This document shows, piece by piece, positions 9,758-19,651 of a DNA stretch of 64,000 nt (position 1 is the first letter of the stretch; each line of letters starts with the position of its first letter). This stretch comes from Pararge aegeria (lineage: Eukaryota; Arthropoda; Insecta; Lepidoptera; Nymphalidae). The stretch is taken from the NCBI RefSeq assembly GCF_905163445.1, contig NC_053205.1, positions 5,541,001 to 5,605,000 of the forward strand. The letters run 5' to 3'. The notes below the pieces were generated by a model, which made no database searches, had not been told where the DNA came from, and worked only from the letters and a program-made list of their open reading frames with translations. The translations under genes were made by a program, and so were the position numbers.

Positions 9758-9828
9758 GAATTAGATTTTCGAACCGCGGTCAGTCACAAACAGGCGACCA
9801 GTAGAGGGAGGGCAATCGTCAGCCGCCA

Positions 9829-10688
9829 TTATCGACTGCCCGCTGCGTTTCCCGCCTTGAAGTCGCATGGTGTTATGCAGTTGTTTGCCTGGCTGCCGAA
9901 CTTATAATGATACCAACACACTGGAAATTTCCTATAATTCGACTGTGATCTTGATTGGGATGACGTCCGACTTTTTTGACGTGTCGTCCTCCGACGATGG
10001 AAACGCGCTCGCTCGTGTCCGGCGGTGGTCAGTGCATTTACTTGTTTCGCTAATTCAGTGATTTGCCGTGCCATGACATTTATCGCTGATTCAAGTCTAG
10101 AAGTTGCTGCTACCTGGGGAGACGCTGGTGCGATGTCGTGGACTCTGTCGGCTAAGTCTGCCAGTTCTTGTAGGGGCAAGTTTGACTGGGATGCTACTAT
10201 GGTCTGGAGATTCAGAGGTAAACGGCTTGTCCAAACATCAGTAATGAAGTCATCAGGCATATTGGGTCCTGCCAGTTGCTGAAGGTGTCGTAAAAACTGA
10301 GATGGCTTACGATCTCCTAGTTCCTCCGACTGCAAAAGTTGTTTCACCTTCTTTTGTCTAAATAAACGCATGATGAGCTCGACCTTAAGTTTTTCAAATT
10401 TTCCGGTAGCGGGTTATCTATAATATCCTCCACGGTAGCGAAATATTTACCATCCAAATGTGAAAGCACGTAATAAAATTTAGTGTTGTCGTCGGTAATT
10501 CTTGCTTTGTTAAATTGAGCTTCAATTTGAGCAAACCATATCGACGGTTTCTCTGCCCAAAATGGCGGCACGCGTACGCCGACGCGAAATAGTTCCGCTA
10601 ATGGATCTCGGTTCCTTGGGGTACGGCTACTTCTCTTTTTGTGTGATGTTCCGGAACGTTCCGTGTCACTGCCATCGTCACTGCTCAT
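9829..10688 (-). pseudogene. Kabuki-like gag, frameshifted
   Basis: Two overlapping minus-strand frames. The first (10688-10344) starts MSSDDGSDTERSG and contains VPPFWAEKPSIWFAQIEAQF, a signature of CsRn1/Kabuki gag; the second (from about 10371) carries LGDRKPSQFLRHLQQLAG, LPLNLQTIVA and a basic, arginine-rich tail with CWYHYKFGSQANNC, a degenerate CCHC knuckle. A frameshift near 10370 separates them. The protein would package the element RNA. Confidence 0.75.
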
Positions 10689-10718
10689 TGTTATAACGTC
10701 CTTGTTCGGGGGTCACCA

Positions 10719-11101
10719 GTTATGGTTGTTTGGTGGCGGTTTTGATGACGAAGCGAGGAATAAAAGATATTGTTATTAAACGTCTGTACTCACAGTTTAT
10801 TGCACACACAAACACACATATTTATAATAGAAGGCGGAGCACAAGCAGTCGTATAAAAGCTATAGGCAAGAGAGCCGTAAAAAGAAGCAAAAGACAGAAA
10901 TTATTAGATTAGCGATCTCCGCGGCGTGCGTACGAAAAGCATGGGTCTCCCGTGTAAGCGTTCGGTCGGGACTAACTGGGTAGGCGATGCGTCGAGCTGC
11001 GCGGGCGCAGTAACGGTGTTCTTGCGTCTCGCGCCCCGCGCCTCACCGCGCGGCATGTGCGCATTGTCTACCGACGGCACGACATCCCGGCGGTCATGAC
11101 A
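10719..11101 (-). repeat. 5' LTR of the Kabuki-like element
   Basis: Starts TGTCATGACCGCC at 11101 and ends just before the tRNA-Trp-type primer-binding site at 10718, about 383 bp. The GC-rich part near 11000-11090 and the TATA-like AATAAA/AATAAAAG text near 10760-10800 are consistent with a promoter and polyadenylation region, but no second LTR is present for comparison. Confidence 0.6.
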
Positions 11102-11159
11102 CGATAATGTTATTTGATTGTATTATTAAATGTATGTAAATGTGTATATGTTATTGTAA

Positions 11160-12850
11160 TCAATTTATATAATATGTAAATATGTTTGTGTGTGTGTGTG
11201 TGTGTATGAATGAATTAGTATGCGTTACCCACATATCATTGATTTCTTCATCATCGGTTGTTTCAATATCGATTTCAGATGATATAAAAAATTGTTGATT
11301 TGAAATATTGACCAATGATATTTTGTGTTTTAATTGAGTTTGTATATAGTCCTTGAGAGCTTGATTGCTAAATGTGGTAGCTTCTAAATTTGCGTGTTCA
11401 TAAATTTCTTTTACAAATTCAGCATAACAATATTTCAAGTGAGCTAATGACATAACTTGTCGATTTGTAATAACTTCTTGCTGAATATAATTAATCAAGC
11501 GTTCTCTGGCAATTTTATGGCCATCTCGTTTCGTGGCCCAATCATTATTTGGAGGTGGATTCATTTTCCTTTGGTATTTGGCAAAATAATTGACATTACA
11601 TATATTATGATACGCCAAAAAAGTATCGTTAACAAAGTTATTTTCTTCTTGAATTTTCCGTAGCATTTCTATATCGCCCAGTTCTGTAGAATAATTTTTA
11701 ATTTTCTCCAGAAAAAGTGTTTTGTTTTTAATTTTACGACAGTATATTTGTCGCCCTTTACGGTTTTTATTGACTTTTTGACAAAAAAAGCATTTCTTTG
11801 CTAACTCAACATCTCCAAAACTTTGTACTTCCGTTTCACAATCTCCATTATCCTCCTCAACAGTATTATCCAAATCTTCAATATTACTGGTTTCATCATT
11901 AATTAATATTGAACTCTGGTCAGTATTTCTGTAAATAATAACGTGCAAAGCAATTTTATAATTAAAAAATAAATAAATAATTTCAAGAAGCTTTTTAGAG
12001 ATTTGTACTTGTACAGAAACAATAATTGAAAAAATTGGAATGGCATCATTTCAAAAACAGTAGATTAAGATGATCTTGTTCTGAAAAATTAACAATTACT
12101 ACCAAATAAAAAAATCATTTAATTAACTAACCGTGAAGTGCATGGCAATGGGTCCGGTTCTACATTTTCAGCAGACGTTAAAGATATCGAGGAATCAATG
12201 ATTCCAGTAGATTGAGACGCTGGTGATGTTGAAGCTGGCTCAGTGCTGTGTATGAGAAATTATTAAAAAAAAATTAAAAACGGTTTATTTGAAAAACATG
12301 CAAATAAATACAGTATCCACATAAATATCACATAGCATCATCGATATTGAAAAAAATATCCCATATTAAATTAATATTTAGTCAAATAGTCATACAAAAA
12401 GAAAATATTTAAAATATATTATACTACCAAAAATTATTGTTTAAAAAATTTAACAATAATACGATGCTACAATAGAATGTTACAACGCTAATGCTCGATT
12501 TTACATAATTACGTGAAAATATGAACTTAATAAATATTTTTCAATTATTTTAAAAATAAAGTAAATAAATATTCGATGGACTTACCTTTCATAAGACAAA
12601 TATTTAGATTTCACTCGAAATTCTTTGTAACAAGAGGAATGATAACCTATTACTTCGTCATTCCAATTTTCAGGCAATATAACATCTAGATATTTATGTT
12701 GATGATGCTTTCGAGCAGATAGAAAAGTTTTGCAAGAAAGCCAAAAGTCTATTAAATTTCTTCCCTTTTTCTTTTTTCTCTCGAAAAGTAGGGTTCTCAC
12801 AAAACAAATTTCACAAAAAACACTCCATAAACATTTTGCAGCGCAAAAAA
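11160..12850 (-). pseudogene. Academ-like N-terminal protein, spliced and cut off
   Basis: Three exons can be drawn on the minus strand: about 12850-12586 (FCEICFVRTLLFERKKKK ... YHSSCYKEF, GT donor), 12245-12132 (TEPASTSPASQSTGIIDSS ..., GT donor) and 11928-11229 (KKCFFCQKVNKNRKGRQ ... FLAYHNICNVNYFAKYQRK ... SLAHLKYCYAEFVKEIYEH). The paired Cys motifs followed by Y-H-x-x-C-Y/N-x-x-F match the N-terminal zinc-binding part of the Academ protein at 22.3-24.0 kb in this window. The XPG-like nuclease half is absent: downstream lies the Kabuki LTR at 11101. No clear ATG is seen for exon 1. Assignment to Academ is by resemblance. Confidence 0.5.
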
Positions 12851-13687
12851 CATTTCTTGAAATTATTTCTCAAGACAAAATAAAACACGTGGTCGACTGA
12901 GAAAATGTTTGCAGGCTTATGGTCGACACTAACGTGGGATACCTAATACGGAGTAAGCAATGCGTACCGCCGTACCGGTGTGACTCAGCTGTAGTAGCAA
13001 AATACAGAAACCCAAGCGACACAAATTATTTTTGTTTATTTTTTGTTGAATTTAAATTGACGATTATTAATTTTTCTAACTTCTTTTAAATTTTTGAAAA
13101 AAATCAAATCGAGATATTTTATCATTGCTACCTCTGTTAGCTACCACAATTGAGAATTTTCGCATAGGAAATTGTTGGGCGACTCATCGAAACGAAGCTA
13201 TTCACGAAGGTTCAGCTTGATAGTAATTATTTTTACATCAAGGATCTGTACTACTACTTTTGAGCGTAGGACCCGGATAACGTACCACGCAATTTGTAGG
13301 ATAATATATCTGTTAAATTATATAAATATTAACTAAGAAAAAAAAAAACAGCTGGTTAGTAATCATTTATGATGACCTCGTTATCGATACATATTTGAAA
13401 GAGGGGACTCTCAGATCAAACCAGAGATTTTGTAGGAAAAAATATTTTTTCGAATAATTTAGATGATTGTCTTGAGATTTAATAAAAAAAATTCAGTTAG
13501 TAATAAATATTTGAGAATCATCAAATCAACATATTTTATCCTTGCTACTTCTGTTAGCCACCACAATCGAGAGTTTCGTACAGGAAATTATTGGGCGTCA
13601 CATCAAAATAAAGCTAAGGAAAATTAACTTGATAGTAATCACGTGCAAAAATGGGCGATGGATCCTGGACTAGAGCATTTCGACACA
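12851..13687. repeat. Non-coding stretch with a diverged 120-bp repeat
   Basis: Segments 13104-13228 and 13521-13639 are related: both read ATCAAATC...ATATTTTATC-TTGCTAC-TCTGTTAGC-ACCACAAT, then GGAAATT-TTGGGCG and later CTTGATAGTAAT. They are diverged (many substitutions and small indels) and lie about 417 bp apart in direct orientation. No gene is seen. The stretch lies just 3' of the Penelope gene and may be its terminal region. Confidence 0.6.
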
Positions 13688-15200
13688 CTACACTGACAAC
13701 GTCACTTTTAAATTGAGAAGCTGTACGATTCTTTTTGGTTTGCATAATTCTAACACTGGGTTCAACACATTCGCTATTTTAAAACCGTCCTCATGATTGA
13801 AATTTTTGTGCTTCCGAATTTCAATCGCATCACGAACCAGTCTTGGAATATAATAACGGCCGGTGGAGAGAACTTGAGGGTCATGTGAGAGCATCAAGTG
13901 GGCAATCTTTTGTAATGGTGTGAAGACAGTTTTTATATCATACCGCTGTTTAAGGTGTCATCCAATCTTATCTGTCATTCCCCTTACAAAAGGAAGATAG
14001 GCCATTCTACTTTCAGCCTCCGAAGGGCGCCCCTTGCGTTTTTATTTACCTTTTATTGATGATTTATGGCCATTCCAACGTAGCACCCTACGTAGGTGTG
14101 CTAGCTCACCTTGTAAATGAAGAGCATCACATAGTGCGTGAGCGCGATTTGTAAGTGTAGTAGCAACCGACGCTAGGTGACGTGTATGGTGGTGTGATGT
14201 TCCGTGCAAATACCTGTCCGTGTGTGTCTGCTTTCGGTATACCGCGTGACCAAAAGTACCATTTGATCGAACTTGAACAAGTACATCCAGGATTGGCAAA
14301 CTACCGTTCTTTTCCATTTCATACGTAAACGACATTTTACCATGAATTTCGTTGAGATATGCCAGTTATAGTTCCACTTCTTCCTTTCCACCCTTCACTA
14401 TAGCAAAAACATCATCAACGTACCGTTTCCATATCCTAATCTGAATAGGTTCCGTTGAGATAGCCTGACCCTGGAAGTGCTCCATCCACAAATTAGCAAC
14501 CACTGGGGCGACCGGACTGCCCATAGCAACACCATCAATTTGGAGGTAATATTGGCCCTTATACAGGAAGAAATTTGATTCCAAGCAATGCGGAGGGATA
14601 TCATTATCCTGTAATTTCCTATTAATCACCTCCAAACAGTCATTGATAGGAACATTTGTAAAGAGCGAATCAACATCAAAATTCAGCATGCATTCATCTT
14701 CCTGAATCTTCAGATCCCGCAGGACGTGCACGAAATGACGGGAATCTTTGACATAAGACGCCGTATGTCCCACCAAGGGCTGCAGAATTGTACTTATATG
14801 GTTTGCCAGTTCATAATTCGGAGAATCTATCTGACTTACAATAGGACGTATTGGTACTCCTTCCTTATGTATTTTTGGTAAGCCGTACAATTTTGGTGGT
14901 TGTATTATACGAGGCCTTAACCAGTTCTTGCTAATATCACTCCCTATGATATCCCGGTACTCCTGGATGAGTTTGGTGGTTTTTCTGGTCACTCGTGCAG
15001 TGGGGTTATAGTTTACCTTCTTGTAGGTCATAACGTCACTAAGAAGTCTTTCTATTTTTTCCTCATAGTCCGTGGCGTTCATTATGACCGTGGCATTCCA
15101 TTTATCTGCCTTTAGGACTAGTACTTCAGAGTCATTTCTTAGATCCAGGATGGCAGACCGTTCTTATCTCTCATACCAGAACAAATATCATCGTGGTATG
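13688..15200 (-). pseudogene. Penelope-like element, RT plus GIY-YIG remnant
   Basis: The minus-strand ORF 15082-14366 carries LVLKADKWNATVIMN just upstream, then PPKLYGLPKIHKEGVPIRPI, MLNFDVDSLFTNVPIND, GVAMGSPVAPVVANLWMEHF and IWKRYVDDVFAI: the characteristic reverse transcriptase blocks of Penelope-like elements, with the YVDD box intact. After a frameshift near 14370 the frame continues (MEKNGSLPILDVLVQ..., RQTHTDRYLHGTSHHH-like text) to 14042, and 13897-13688 holds LSTGRYYIPRLVRDAIEIRK, the C-terminal segment that follows the GIY-YIG nuclease. The nuclease core itself is largely missing, so the copy is inactive. Confidence 0.8.
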
Positions 15201-15534
15201 TACCCGTTTATCTATGCTTAAGAAATGTTGATTAACCACGAAAATCTTAGTTTAAAATCTTTAATCTGTAAGATATCTTTGATACCTTCCCTCAGCCACG
15301 GCTCCATCAGAACGTCGGCCAACTTTTGTACGAGTGCTCTTCGTTTTGGAGGTTTTTTCTTTGCCGTACCATGTTAGATACATAAATGACATATGCATTG
15401 AAAATGCATAAGTTCAGCATATTATAAAATATGCATTGAGGCCATCTATTGGTTTTTCGATTGCAGTTCGCAGTGCAGGGGGCGTTTTTAAGTTCGCGGA
15501 ATCGGGGGTAAGACGTGGAAATAAAAATACAAGT
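15201..15534. other. Spacer between Penelope and mariner, no gene
   Basis: No coding text recognised. It holds the upstream end of the Penelope copy and, towards 15470-15534, probably the 3' untranslated end of the mariner; I could not identify a mariner inverted repeat by eye. Confidence 0.4.
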
Positions 15535-16424
15535 TTATTTTTCCTTTTCAATATATTCTCCTGCAACTTTAATACATTTTTCAGATCTTTCAATTAGCTT
15601 ATGTATACCCTCGAAAAAAAATGTTTTTTCTTTGTCTGAAAAATAAGCTGAAACTGCTTCCTTCACTTCTTCATCGCTTGAGAACTTCTTCCCCCGAAGT
15701 TCTTTTTCCATTTTTGGAAAGAGATAATAATCACTGGGAGCCAGGTCAGGACTGTAGGGTGGATGAACCAAAATATCGAAGCCCATCTTATACAGGGAAG
15801 CCAACGCAACACGGCTCTTGTGCACAGGCGCGTTGTCGTGCAGAAGGAGGACACCTTTGGTTAATTTTCCCCTTCTTTTTGTCTTGATTGCTTCCTTTAA
15901 TCGCTCTAAGATTGAAGCGTAGTATTCTCCGGTTATGGAGACACCTTTATCTTTATATTCTATCAACAAGATTTCTTCTGAGTCCCAAAAGATTGTCGCC
16001 ATGATTTTTCCCGCCGACTGTGACACCTTAAATTTCTTTGGTGGTGGTTTACCTTTTTTGTGCCACTGCATAGAATCTTGTTTGGACTCAGGTTCATAAT
16101 GATGAACCCAAGTTTCATCCCCAGTAACAATTCGAGTCAATACTCCATCCTGGTCTTCATTACAGAGGTCCAAAAACGCGCGAGAACACTCTACGCGCTG
16201 TTGTTTTTGAGGCGGCGTGAGCATTTTCGGCACCCACCTTGTACTGAGTTTGGTCATGCCGAGATGATCGTGAAGAATTTTAAATAAGTATGCCACTTAT
16301 AAACCATGGTTTTACCGGGGCAAGACTCCCCGTAAACGGATGACATCTCTTCTAGTATGGTTTGAACCGATTTACCTTGCTTGGTAAGGAACTTTATGAC
16401 AGCGCGGTGCTCGATTTTCTCCAT
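15535..16424 (-). pseudogene. Mariner transposase with internal deletion
   Basis: The start MEKIEHRAVIKFLTKQGKS is at 16424; the helix-turn-helix half runs to MVYKWHTYL and then stops, because roughly 60 residues expected before HDHLGMTKLSTRWVPKML are missing and the frame is shifted. The distal ORF (16296-15535) keeps the whole catalytic domain: TGDETWVHHYEPESKQ, LLHDNAPVHKS and HPPYSPDLAPSDYYLFP give the D-D34D triad, all present. A TE of this kind normally has about 345 codons; this one has lost its second DNA-binding helix region. Upstream, the ATG is joined directly to CR1-like RT sequence with no visible inverted repeat. Confidence 0.85.
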
Positions 16425-17860
16425 TTTGGTGGAAATGCCCCACAGATCATTTGTTTTTATTAATTAATAATTTAAAGGCTTTAATAACGTCAGAGCCACT
16501 AACATGCGTGAATTTAAAAGAATGGTTACTCAGGCAAATTTTCCTTTAATAGAGAGAGAGCCATATCTGGTGAAGAGTTTAATGATTCTGTTGTGGAGAC
16601 GGGAATGTTGGTAAAGAAGGTTTCAAAAGCAGTAGCCACCTCGAAATCTGTTGTTAAGGCTTTATTATCTACATTCAGTTTCAAGTTATTATTTCGTGGT
16701 GTTACTCTTCCCGTCTCCTCATTAATTAGGTTCCAAGTAGTTTTGATTGCATTGCTGCTATTTTAAATTTTATTTTTGATGTATCGCGTCTTTTCCAAGT
16801 GGCAAGCGCGTTTTAAATTCTTGGAAAACAATTTAACATAATCCCCAAACTCATCACCAGTGTTATATTGACGTTCAGCATACAATTCGTACAGCTTTTG
16901 CCTATTTTTATGAAGTTCAACTGTCGCCCACTCACTAAAATTTAATGTATCAGTAATCACAACCGACTTACTAGTAAATATAGAATGAAATAGTCTATTA
17001 AAAGTATTGAAAAAGGAGCTGTACATTGCATTTGGAGTCGCCCCTGAGGGTAGGAATGGGAGGTCATTTACTAAGCTAATTCTCATTTTCTCTATGCGGT
17101 TGGATGTTACAGGAACAAATGTTATTTTACGTTTAGAAACATTTTTCTTCACATTTTCAAATTGAATAATTTGACCACAATGATCAGAGTCTAATTTACT
17201 AATAATATTTTGCTTATAGGAATTATATTTGTAAAGATGATATCCAAACAGGTGGCGCTAGTAGCAGTTATTCTTGTGGGCTCCATGAACATATTTGATA
17301 GATTGTAAGTTTTAAATAAATTCAATAACTTGATACTTAAAGAGTTATTTTCTAAAATGTTTACATTAAAATCTCCGCATATTATTAACTTTTTATTACA
17401 CTTTGATATTTTAAATAACACTTCATCCATTATCTTTTCAAAAAGTTCAAAGTTTGACAAGGGTGGCCTATAAACAGTAACAATTATAAATTGCTCTAGT
17501 TCAACCGAGGCTAGCTCTATTGTCCGTACAACAGACAGGCTCACAATATCGTTTCTGTTTTTAAATTTTAAATTTTTATTTAATAAAATTAAAGAGCCTC
17601 CATGAATCGCTGTAACCCTGGTGAACGAACTACCAACCTAGTGGTTACCAAAATTAAACAAATATTCATGGGTTTTCAACCAGTGCTCAGTTATACATAA
17701 AATGCTAATGTCAAAATCATTTAAAAATAATTCAATCTCTAAGTCTTTTCCTCTAATACATTGAATATTTTGGTGAACCAAGTTGATATAATTAGAATTA
17801 GATTTTTTATTATATTTTTGGTTTAATAGTAAATTGTGCGACCCCTTACTATAATTTTTT
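16425..17860 (-). pseudogene. CR1-like LINE ORF2: endonuclease and start of RT
   Basis: Minus-strand text: VHQNIQCIRGKDLEIELFL, ILCITEHWLKTHE (catalytic Glu of the APE-type endonuclease), ELASVELEQFIIVTVYRPP, KLIICGDFNVNI and CLDIIFTNI, then a long linker (17152-16763) with WATVELHKNRQKLYELYAE, WNLINEETGRV and, at the right edge, FKFTHVSGSDVIKAFK ... NDLWGIST of the RT N-terminus. The SDH box and the RT catalytic core are absent; the sequence changes to mariner at about 16424. Several stops and frameshifts. CR1/Daphne-type membership is suggested by the SGNH-like ORF1 upstream. Confidence 0.7.
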
Positions 17861-17938
17861 TCATATATGCCTGAGGGAGACTCAGTTCAGACTCAGTCTG
17901 ATTTTCTAAGCAACAGAAAACCTCTGTTGTCTCCTTAA

Positions 17939-18729
17939 CTAGTTTAAACTATAATGACTTGGAATAATTTCCAAGGTTTTCATGTCAAAATTATTACACT
18001 GCTCAATAAAAGCAGCTGGTTTAGCCAAGTTCTTGGCTGTTATGGTAAAAAAATATGATAGCGAAACAGCTATCTGTTGTTTAAAATAGTGTGATAGGTA
18101 ATATCTATCTCGGTACAAATTATTGCTAAAGTACATAAGCACATTTGCTAAAGTCTATAACATAAAATTTCTTATTATATGTACATAAATTGTACAAAGT
18201 CATATTTAAATTATACCTAGTAGTATTTTCTTGGTGTGGCAAGTTATGAAAATAAGGAAATGTGTATAATACAATACTATTTACATTTAATGTATTTAAA
18301 GAATCAATAAGTTTAATCAGCTCAGGTTTGTTAACTTCCCTCTATTTCCCATTATGATAATTAAATTAGTTTTACAGTCAAACATATTCCTATTTCTACA
18401 AATTGCAGCTACAATAGCTTTTAAATTTGAGTTGGGTAAACAGTAGTTCGAAACTGTGTGTCCTTTCAACTGAGAGTTAAGATATAAGCCCATGTTACAT
18501 CCAATTTCATCGCTGTACATAATTGTTTTTATTAAACTGCTACTATGAGCATTTGCTTCAATAAAGGAATTATTATTAATATTTATGTTTTGTGATTTTG
18601 AGTTACTTAACCTGACATACCTTTCTCACATTAGAGGGTGATGACACTGATGACACAGACTGGGGATGACTGCCTATACTATCAAAACTATGGGTAGATA
18701 GTGAAGTTAATTTACCACTGGGTTGTTCT
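17939..18729 (-). pseudogene. CR1-like LINE ORF1: coiled coil to SGNH-like domain
   Basis: Downstream part of ORF1. Text begins with SEQPSGKLTSLSTHSFDS at the edge of element C, followed after frameshifts by MYSDEIGCNMGLYLNSQL, GHTVSNYCLPNSNLKAIVAA and NLIIIMGNRGKLT, then IVLYTFPYFHNLPH. This series (start strand with D/S, P-x-N/A-x-x-x-x-I, L-I-I-x-x-G-N) matches the SGNH/esterase domain known in CR1-type ORF1 proteins. The N-terminal coiled-coil part is at 28387-28776, beyond element C. Broken by several stops. Confidence 0.6.
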
Positions 18730-18958
18730 GAGTCTACTAGAATCAAAAACCGCAATGTCCATATCCGTGTTTTGGCCAAAATATATATATTTTGAATTAT
18801 TGGTTGTTTGTACATTCAGTGGTTTATGTAGTATAATAAAAATACAGTAAATACATCATGTAATGGTCGCATTTTAATGGAATTAAGTAGATTCGTCACA
18901 GTAACAAGAAAATTGAATAAATAGTCTGGACTTAGCTGTTTTTGTTGCACGAGTCTGA

Positions 18959-19514
18959 TAGCCCAGTCATATTAGGGCTTTCACCTCGGAATGAAAGATA
19001 ATAAGCTGCAAATTGGTATGAACCTTTGTTTTGTCATTCTAAATGTTGTCTCAAAAGTCACAATCGTTATCGTGTCCGCGTCTCAAGATATTCAAGGTCA
19101 AAGGTCACAAAAATCGGTTTTTCGCGAATATCTGGCTTCCTATCGGTTAAATGAGATTTGCATTTATTATAAAAGTTGTAGGCTATAAAATTCCCTACAA
19201 CTTTTGTTTAAACTTTTTTTTCATACGACCAACCGTTTTGAAGGTAGAGCGCGAAGTGCACATCGTACAGTCATATACGGCCTAATGCAAGGTCAAGCGT
19301 GAGTTATGGTTATCAGTACGTTATAAAGTCAATTATTTACTTGGAAATTATAATTATTAAACAATGCCTATTATTTATGTACTAACTATTAATTATTTAT
19401 ATTTAATTAAAGTAAGTAACTTGATTATTTATATATAATTATTCATATTTAACTATTTAAGTATAAAATATTATTAATTCTGGATTATATATTTTAGTTT
19501 TATTTTAAGTTAAA
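18959..19514. repeat. Academ left terminal inverted repeat
   Basis: Matches the reverse complement of 24232-24788. It contains an internal hairpin: AAAAGTTGTAGG near 19172 pairs with CCCTACAACTTTT near 19193. High identity between the two arms suggests the copy is fairly young or was homogenised. Confidence 0.9.
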
Positions 19515-19651
19515 ATGATAGTAAGAGTATATATTTTACACATATTTTTATTTATTATTAAATACGGCATAATATACATTTATCAAAATGTGAGTTCAAA
19601 TATCAAAAGTATCTTTGTTGATTTTAATTGTAATGAAATTGGAAATGGAAG

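Larger units (their letters stand above)
8794..11101 (-). mobile_element. Truncated Ty3/gypsy element of Kabuki/CsRn1 type
   Basis: Read on the minus strand: 5' LTR (11101-10719) starting TGTCATGACC, a primer-binding site TGGTGACCCCCGA at 10718-10706 as used by tRNA-Trp-primed CsRn1-type elements, then gag, protease and the beginning of reverse transcriptase, cut at about 8794. RNase H, integrase and 3' LTR are absent. Kabuki of Bombyx is a known member of this clade. The right LTR boundary abuts the Academ-like gene at 11102; no target duplication can be tested because the other end is missing. Confidence 0.75.
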
